NCBI GenBank assembly: GCA_021031095.1
Contig: JAGFVP010000140.1
Location: 1-64,000, forward strand
Direction of reading: 5' to 3'
Length of the DNA: 64,000 nucleotides
Source: Bathelium albidoporum
Taxonomy: Eukaryota; Ascomycota; Dothideomycetes; Trypetheliales; Trypetheliaceae
Numbering within the stretch: position 1 is the stretch's first letter; every line of letters starts with the position of its first letter. Below, piece by piece: positions 57,001 to 64,000 of the stretch. Under the pieces are notes generated by a model, which saw nothing but the letters and a program-made list of their open reading frames with translations, made no database searches and was not told the DNA's origin. A program made the position numbers and the translations under genes.

Positions 57001-59130
57001 AAAGGCGAGCTGTCGGCTAACGGATGCGATCTGACAAGCCGCTTGCGGCTCGTAAGGCAGCAATGCCGCCTCCAGTGTGTTGCAGGTGGCGTGATGGAGT
57101 TTCGAAAAATGTTCTAGACATTCAATAGCCCCGCATTAGTAAATCTTTATCAGGTCAGATCGGAGAAAGGGAAAAACAGAGTTGACGACCCAATCGCTTG
57201 TAGGGCCAGTCGCATGCTGTCCGAATAGGTTGATAAGGTTTGGCAGCGACAGACTCGGTAATGCGAACACTGGAAGTACAATTGCCACAAATACGATTGG
57301 GCATTTAGGAAAGGGAAAAGACTTCCGAACACTTTGTGCCCTGGCATTTCGTGTTGAATCCTTGGATCCCATGTAGAGTCTTGGGGATGAAAAGGTGCGA
57401 ATTGTGATTGGCTTGGCTGCTCGACCTCTTGCAGTCCTCGCTATGCCTCAAGGGCTTACCACACACCTGCTCTTCAACTTTACATTTGTACTGACGGTTG
57501 GATTCGATCCTCGCAAAATGCATGTACTTCCAGGCCCAGAGCCCCTTGGTGTAATACAGGATACCTTAACTTCAATTCAGTCCCATACAACTCAAGGACC
57601 GGCGGACGTGCGGAAGGCCGTATAGGTTGACGGTGCCAGAGAATCGCGCAGATAACTGCGCAGCGGCCAGCCTCTCATGGGCGTGGACCATGACATTCGC
57701 TTATGGTTGCTCATTTACCGTGAGCAGAAGCACGCTTGTCAGTATGCTCAGGATGACCGGAGTCTCTTACGATGTGATTCTCCAACTTCCGAAGACCTGC
57801 TCAATCAAAAAGGTACGTAATGAGGCCTATCCTGGAGAATTGACGATGACGTGCTGTCCTAGTTACGCTACTATTTTGTCCCGATTCTGAAGAACTTGCT
57901 AAAAGTCCATACCTTTATTGGAGACATGATGTTAGATAAACAAGGACGAGGAGGAACAGTAGGCAAATGGCCTGACACTGGGTTATTGAAAGACCAGACC
58001 CTATAGGTTATGAATGAAGTGCTGCACGAATCGATCGTTTCGTTAAGATTCGGCTAAGGGCGTGAGAGTGGCAACCAAATCAAAGCCTCACAGCGACTTG
58101 GCAGCAAATGAGCTACATCGGTAGAGATGCGAAGGGTGCAATTACCAGACGCATCGAGTTAAAGGTAGCAGTACAAGGTGAGCAGGCCACGTGCCGAAAG
58201 TTCCGTTTCTGATCTATCGGAAGTTTCCAGTGGTCCTTGGATTCTACCTAGTTGTGTACTCATGATTCGTTGAACAGCAAGAATGATTGGATGTAGAAGT
58301 TCTATAGGTTATTGGTAATGACCCGCAAAGGACTCGTGGTGTACAAGCATCGTGGAGCCTGGCATCCTTGTTGCTCGAAAACAACCTTGAAGCCAGCAAA
58401 CGGATAAATACTTTTCCGCTGCCGCAAGGAACTGTGGATGTACCTACGCTACGCCGGATTGAGCTAATCTATAGCCAGGTATGTAGCAGAGTCGGCGAGA
58501 TATCAATGCCCATCACTTCAAGACACCAGCTGTTGATGTGATTGAAACGACTTCATACGGACAGGGCAGAGCGACGCAATTAATTTGTAAGTAACAATGG
58601 TGCAGGTAGAAAATTCCACAATTTGCGCCAGCTGAATTGACTTATCCTTTACTTTTGGTCTGTCTAACCTTTCCACCCCCGAATCATTTCGTGCAAAGGG
58701 TCTATTTTACGAACAAGTTGTCATGAGCAAGCGACAATCAACAATCTATAAAACAAACGTACCCACCCAATAGCTGAATTCTCAGTGGTACGCAAGACAG
58801 CCGAGGAGAACGACCTCCATTCATTCAATCTTCCGGCAACTAGTACAGGCTGAACAAGGCCGCTTCGGAAAGTTGTCCTATTGCCAGTGCATCAATGATC
58901 TCCTTGCAGAACTTGGCCTACGACAGAAGCTTTGTGTATGAATCTACCAAGCGTAGATACAGCAGCGTTGCTGCTTCATATATCATGAACTGATGTGGAC
59001 TTAGGAGATCATGTGGAGAGCCTGAAGGTTCCCAACTGGGCTCCCTGTCTCGAGTATCGCTCTGTGAGGGTAGTCAAGCGTCTGCATTCTAAGAATTCCA
59101 TGCCTATATTGAATGCAGTCTGCAGAAAGA
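54011..59130. other. Longest gene-poor interval in the window
   Basis: 5.1 kb between the FKBP gene and the Zn2Cys6 regulator. Frames up to 149 codons (55272-55721 plus) show no signal peptide, domain or splice logic that I can support. I see no transposase, reverse transcriptase, tRNA or rRNA. The right part (about 57900-58900) is rather AT-rich and contains the promoter of the regulator. Confidence 0.45.
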
Positions 59131-60805
59131 ATGCAGGGAGCAGATTCGTCTGACACACCTGGTCCGTATCCGAGGAGGGCCCACAAAAAGTCAAGAAGAG
59201 GATGCAGGAATTGTAAAGCGAGGAAAGTCAAGGTTTGTCTGGCTCAAAGTTGTTTAACATCCAGTCGTTGTCGAAGGCCAATCAATCAATAGTGCGACGA
59301 ACAGCAACCTTTATGTGGACCTTGCGCTAAGCACTATTCGAACATCGAAAGATGCGATTACGAATTTCCACCAGACACAAGGCCGGTTCGCAAAACAGGT
59401 GCCTCTGATTCAGCGGAGAATTTGACATTGTTGCTGTCCGGTATACCAGGAACAGTCGGAGTCGAAATGATTGATCCATTTCGAACGCATCCTCGGACTC
59501 CCATCAATAATCCAAGCATACTCTTGTGGCATTGTCAGTAATGTCATTATATGACCCGAAATATACTCATTTCCATTTCCCTAACAATGCCACGTTCACA
59601 GATCTAACGAACGTTGTTGTTCGTTCTTTTCCATTCTTCAATACGAAAAGCATCATCGATTTGTGGTGGCCCTTTCTCCGTGAAGATGAGCTGCTCTTTA
59701 ACGTAGTACTGTACTTGAGTGCCGTTAGTCTGAATGCGCTTAGCCATGGCAGAGGGGAGGCATATTCAGCTCAACTCATGGTAGAATGTATTGGCTTGTT
59801 GCGGGCTAGAGTTGCTCAATCTTTGTACGGCGTTTCTGATGGGACAATCATTGCCGTCGCCAATCTTCTTGCCATCGAGGTAAGCATCTTTGAAGCAGTC
59901 GATTCGGAGAAGCTGACTGAGATTCTTTTAGCATAGCAGAGGAGATATAAAGAGAGTGAAAATGCATCTGGACGGCCTCAAACACATGGTGGCTACCCGC
60001 GGAGGTCTCGACGGTTTGCGGGATTCCAGCCCCATGGCTGCTAACATAGCGTTCTGGTAAGGCTCGAGTGTCCGTATTGAGAAAGATGCGCTTAACCACT
60101 GGCAGGATATCCATGATTGTCTCAAATCAATCGGATTCGCTCCCGATTGTATTCGACCCAGACAACCGTCTTCATCGCTTTCCAGGAGACTTTGCTCTTA
60201 ACAATTTAGGATCGAAATTTTACAGTGACGAGGAGGCTCGTGAGCTGGTCTTGCAAGAGGCAAATCACATGTCGCAAATGTTCACCACCACGGTCTTGTA
60301 CCCATCCACTGAAGAAGGCCTTTTTGTGTTAGATCATCTCTCTTCTCTCATGCAGGCCCTGTTCCAACTCGCACCAAAGTCAGATACGGAAGTAGGAATT
60401 GGGAGAATGCTTAGATCGTGCCGCTATGCAGCTGCACTTCATGTCTTCTACCCCCTCTGCGGATATTATCCAGATCCAACATTAATGGTCAACAGCATGG
60501 TACACAAGTTGAAGGCTTCATTGGATATGTATGAAACCTTTTTGGGTCTGCACCCCGTTCTGGTTTTATGGATGTTCTTTGTTGGTGGGGTGTCCGCCTG
60601 CAACTTGCCAGAACGAAAATGGTTCATTGACCATTTGGTTATGATGACTGATGACCTTGGCATTCACACTTGGCAGCAGATGAGCAGCCATCTTACAAGT
60701 GTCGTTTGGTATGCAGTGTTTTGCGAATCCTCGTTCCAAAATCTGTGGGCAGAGATCGAGGCAAAATCCAAAGAGCTTGATGTTGGCAAGCAGGAGCTGC
60801 CTTAA
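59131..60805 (+). CDS. Zn2Cys6 fungal transcription factor
   Basis: Sequence-specific transcription factor; target genes unknown. Five exons: 59131-59232, 59293-59533, 59602-59879, 59932-60056 and 60106-60805, giving 481 aa. Seen: a basic lead RRAHKKSRRG, then the binuclear zinc cluster with C25, C28, C35, C42, C45 and C54 (spacing 2-6-6-2-8), split by the first intron just after KARKVK. Next is a linker, then a helical C-terminal region without strong motifs (LWWPFLREDELLFNVVLYLS, HLDGLKHMVATRGGLDGL), which in this group acts in regulation. The second intron (59534-59601, GTCAGT...TTCACAG with a CTAAC branch site 17 nt before its end) explains an otherwise apparent frameshift. The MVATRGGLDGL motif resembles fungal regulators of the UPC2 or UME-like type, but specificity cannot be claimed. 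Confidence 0.87.
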
Positions 60806-61344
60806 TGGTGGCCACTGTAGCGGACCTGATGCAACATATCCTCTTATTTTAAGAGTCCTGATTTGCTGGTGGAGGGTGTCTTTTCATTTCTTTTTTTTTT
60901 AAAAAAAAAAAGGAAAGCGTATAGTCCAGAGGAGAATACAGATAGCTCGTCAGGGTCGTTTGCATCTGCTGGCCACGATATTCGCATGGCTTCAGCCATG
61001 AGTGCCGTGGTGGCTTAAGAAAAGCACGCGACTCTACCTTGAGCAAAGTAAAGTACCACAGATATACCTACCCACACAGCAGACGAATGACAGGCCTCCT
61101 ACTAATGGCGACCCATCTGTGAAAGCTACAGGAGTTCGGGGGGGTTGGACTCAATCTTGGTTTCATTACAAATTTATCGATCAGTACACAGAGCCGAAAC
61201 ATTAGCATCCAGCACAGCGACAGCACCAAATGAAGCACCGCAACCACGAAGAGTGCCAGGGGTATCTTCCGCAATGCTCTAGTAAACCCCTCTCTTCGTC
61301 CCGGCGCAGCAAGACTATATCGTACACAGCTTCCACATCTTCCA
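60806..61344. other. Convergent intergenic region with T/A run
   Basis: 540 bp between converging genes. It contains ten T followed directly by eleven A (60891-60911), a perfect AT palindrome, near where the regulator transcript should end. Confidence 0.5.
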
Positions 61345-62912
61345 TCACCTTCCTTCCCTATCCCTCAATGCCGTGAACCGCTGACTCAACGACCCCGTCT
61401 TCCCCGGCTGTAGCCGCCTCTCCGCCCCAACACCTCCAGGCGGCAAGCTCACCCGCTTGAGTGGGCTCCCCGGCCGTCTCGCCTGCGCCGCCGGCCCTTG
61501 TGCTGAGCCCTCGTCCCGCTCGCCTCGGAGCTGGTTCGCGCTTGCGGCCTTGCGCAGCGGCGAGTTCGCGTGCGTGTACACGCCCAGGCTCCCGCCGTCA
61601 CCATCACCGCTTGCACTGCTAGCGCCATGACCGACCAGGGGCTGATAGTCGCTGGTATGACGAGGCCGGATGGGGCTGGAGAAATCCGAGCCAGGCGGGT
61701 AGCCGTTGGAAAGGTTCGAGGAGGAAGAAGGGGGAGGGGATTTGAGGCCCGGTGTCGTGCCAAGAGCACTGCCTCCGAGGCTGGTGCGGGGTGTAGGTCG
61801 GTGGTGAGAGGGTTGGCGGTTGAAGATGTTGCGGGGCTGCGCGGTGGGTTGGGGCATGGGGCGCGAGAGGTGGCTGTCTGGGTCATATTGGGCGGCGTAG
61901 TTGGGGTTGGGGTTTGTTTTGAAGCCACGATTGATGACTGTGGTTGGTGTATAGATGTCGACTTCTCGGGTGCGTACTCCCGCTGGGGAGGTGCTTGTCG
62001 TGCGGGTCTGGGTCCCGACATCTCGGACGGGACGATTGATGGAGGGATGTACGTACTTAGTGTCGTACTCATTCATTACCTCCTTTTGAATGAGCGCGGT
62101 ATCTTTGGTGTGTTGACTATAATTAGATTGCAGCAGACTCAGTTGAGCAGATAAGAGACTCGTCAATAAAATGGTCGTTGCTACTGTGACCGAAGGCCGC
62201 GGGTCCAGAGGCGTGCAAGGGAGGAAAAAGGTATAGATTAGAACGTGGCCAGGAGAGAAGAGGCAAAACAGTCGTAAGCAGAGCGGTGTTGGGTCCCAAA
62301 CTGCAAGCTCCCAGACATCACGCGAGGGGTCGGGATGAGCGCGTGATTCGGCTGTACCAGTGGAAGAAGCAATGATGTTGGAAAGGAATCGTAGTGGCGA
62401 AGACGCTAATGGAGAGGAGTCAACTCGAACACGATGAGCTGATGGTGTGGAAGGCGGTGCTTCGACTGGAGTTTCGAATAAGCGGTAGTGACGCTTTCTC
62501 ACAAAGGTGTAGAGGGCATTGAGAATGGAGACCACGGTGAGGAAATGGACTATGAAGGTGCACTGAAGAACAAGAGAAAAGTTAATTCCTTAGTAATAGC
62601 AGATACCGAAGCTCGAGGTATTGAGCATGAAGATTTGAACAGTTTGAGACCTACAATCCAAGCAATATATCCTGCTCCCCGCCTGCGATCGAAGTCTCCG
62701 AAAACATCGTCACCTCTGATCTTTGTTGGCCCGGAGTTCGCTCGAGCAATCATGAAGACGAAGTTAGCAACGAGCCCGATCGTCGTCGCCCATGCCTTGT
62801 GCAAGTCTTCCAGGTCATCCAGCTCCTCAGATACCCAAATGAGAAAATCCCATGGGTTGAGCTTGGCCTTGATGCGCTCGATGAGAGGTTGTCGCCGAAT
62901 GAGTGGTGGCAT
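61345..62912 (-). CDS. NUR1: Nuclear rim protein Nur1
   Basis: Inner nuclear membrane protein that, with Heh1/Lem2, tethers rDNA and silent chromatin to the nuclear edge. Exons 62912-62655 and 62562-61345 (intron GTAGGT...CTTCAG, 92 nt, phase 0) give 491 aa. Seen: the N-terminal signature MPPLIRRQPLIERIKAKLNP and WDFLIWVSEELDDL, followed by hydrophobic segments at about 40-56, 81-105, 183-205 and 215-235, then a long Ser/Pro/Arg-rich soluble tail with probable phospho-sites ending in SLSQRFTALRDREGR. Length and order of parts match the fungal Nur1/Mug154 (DUF2418) family. The start is the first ATG of the first exon. Its upstream region is shared with the V-ATPase gene. Confidence 0.88.
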
Positions 62913-63182
62913 TATGCCGGGTTTTCGATCTCACGGCCCGAGTGAAGCTTGTTTCCGAAAAGTCCTCGGATGCCGCTTCATGGCAAAAGAGCCAATAACA
63001 GTGGGAGAGATGCACGCTCACAGTGCAGGCGTGGAGGCGTAGCAGTGTAAGAGACGGTTTGTTTACACCTTGTCGGCAAAGTTGCCTCTGTTGCCCCGCG
63101 GAGAGCTTCCAACTGTCCAGAGCTACCAGCGTCATCTCAAAAAGCTTCACGGCAAAGAACACTTTACGACTCAAGCACAAAT
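62913..63182. promoter_or_regulatory. Divergent promoter between Nur1 and V-ATPase F genes
   Basis: About 270 bp separate the two start codons, so both promoters must lie here. No element is obvious by eye. Confidence 0.5.
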
Positions 63183-63771
63183 ATGGCAGCGCCGGCTTCC
63201 GAATACAAAGACCGGCAGTTTCTAGCTGTCATCGGGGATGAAGTGTGTTCCAATCCAACGCATGACTTTTGATAATCTTCCTAACTGTTGCGCTTGGTAT
63301 AGGACTCTGTAACAGGTTTACTTCTTGCTGGTGTTGGAGTACGAGTTCCTACAGGTTCCTTGAGCATGGCATGTAGCTGACTGGCTTTTGCATAGCACGT
63401 CACCGAGCCGCCAGATAGCCAAAAGAATTTCCTCGTCGTGGATGGCAAGACTGAAAACTCCACCATCGAAGCAGCATTTGACAACTTCACACAGCAGCGC
63501 AAGGACATTGCCATTTTGCTGATCAATCAACACGTATGTCGTTATCTCGAATGAATTACGAGCCACTTCCTCATATGAAATGCCAAATCTATGCAATTCC
63601 AGGGCAGAAAGCTGATCCTGGAACTTGTAGATTGCGGAAAGAATACGACACCGCGTTGACTCATACTCTGCTGCTTTTCCTTCGTTACTCGAGATACCCT
63701 CCAAGGACCATCCCTACGACCCTGAAAAGGATAGCGTTCTGAAGCGAGTGAGAAGATTATTTGGAGAATAG
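63183..63771 (+). CDS. VMA7: V-type H+-ATPase subunit F
   Basis: Small stalk subunit of the V1 sector, needed for vacuolar acidification. Four exons: 63183-63242, 63303-63338, 63396-63533 and 63631-63771, giving 124 aa, near yeast Vma7 (118). Seen: MAAPASEYKDRQFLAVIGDE, then DSVTGLLLAGVG, HVTEPPDSQKNFLVVDGKTE, RKDIAILLINQH and IAERIRHRVDSY, ending DSVLKRVRRLFGE. All introns are phase 0. Every conserved block of subunit F is present and the ending matches the family. About 230 bp of 3' flank remain in the window with no further feature. Confidence 0.96.
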
Positions 63772-64000
63772 AAACTATCTTGTCCGATTTTGTTTCTGGT
63801 TTTAAGAATACGGCATATCTCTCTGCCAGATGTACCCAGTGCATTGGCTTTGAAGGTGCTCTATAGGCGTGAATTGCATGAGCGTGTTACTGAGTTGAGT
63901 CGAAAATGGAATGCGTGCCATTATGGTATTACGGAAAATTGCTAGCAACGCCCACAAATGCCGATTAGACATCAAGCCTTCACGTCGTCTACGCTACTGC

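Noticed and set aside
57495..57515. GGATTCGATCC, similar to a tRNA B box
   Set aside because: The flanks do not form a T arm or acceptor stem.
59526..59541. Apparent frameshift in the Zn2Cys6 regulator
   Set aside because: A 68-nt intron (59534-59601) with GTCAGT donor, CTAAC branch site and CACAG end restores the frame in phase, so no break is needed.
61570..62154. 194-codon plus-strand and 207-codon minus-strand frames inside Nur1
   Set aside because: Both overlap the Nur1 soluble tail in other frames and show no independent support.
1..64000. CRISPR arrays, bacterial operons, rRNA genes, intact transposons
   Set aside because: No regularly spaced repeats, no rRNA-like sequence and no transposase or reverse transcriptase motifs were seen by reading; the gene structure is eukaryotic.

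Overview
The window reads as genomic DNA of a filamentous ascomycete (Pezizomycotina). The evidence is many short introns (37 to about 230 nt, most with GT-AG ends), a CreA-type carbon catabolite repressor, a CAP10/GT90 glycosyltransferase, a CE16 acetylesterase, an LaeA/UMTA-like methyltransferase and a Zn2Cys6 regulator. The class is probably Dothideomycetes, but nothing here proves that. Genes were built by joining open frames at splice sites; the total coding length was checked for divisibility by three in every spliced model except the cell-wall repeat gene, which carries an apparent frameshift, and the ORC4 model, which runs off the window.

Layout. 1-2226 (-): ORC4, running off the left edge. 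2973-3668 (-): unknown three-exon protein. 4888-5635 (+): CUE1-like ER ubiquitin-conjugation factor. 6168-6831 (+): secreted Cys-rich protein. 10436-12007 (+): UMTA/LaeA-like methyltransferase. 14759-15867 (+): CE16 GDSL esterase. 16269-18089 (-): Rab GDI. 18728-19506 (-): mitochondrial ribosomal protein uL29m. 19758-21839 (+): NOT2. 24952-28756 (+): large Ser/Thr-rich secreted repeat protein with an apparent frameshift. 32814-34082 (-): CreA. 38691-39166 (-): small hydrophilic protein. 40755-42252 (+): GT90. 43561-44596 (-): single-pass membrane protein. 45735-46771 (+): beta-hydroxyacid dehydrogenase. 47218-47805 (-): STEEP1-like protein. 48254-48339 (-): intron-containing tRNA-Glu(CTC). 49859-50897 (+): histidinol phosphatase. 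53221-54010 (+): FKBP12-type prolyl isomerase. 59131-60805 (+): Zn2Cys6 regulator. 61345-62912 (-): Nur1. 63183-63771 (+): V-ATPase subunit F.

Most of these are housekeeping genes (replication, trafficking, translation, mRNA decay, histidine synthesis, vacuolar acidification, carbon repression). They show no shared pathway and are not operon-like. Between them lie several stretches of 2.5 to 5 kb with only short, unconvincing frames. Two short divergent intervals (uL29m/NOT2, about 250 bp; Nur1/VMA7, about 270 bp) probably act as bidirectional promoters.

I found no strong candidate for a wholly new system. The points most worth a second look are a GDSL esterase whose expected catalytic Asp reads as Asn, the repeat cell-wall protein broken by one missing base, two GC-AG introns in conserved genes, a Kex2-processed Cys-rich secreted protein, a 3n stop-free intron in ORC4, and a few coding-like orphan segments in the gaps.
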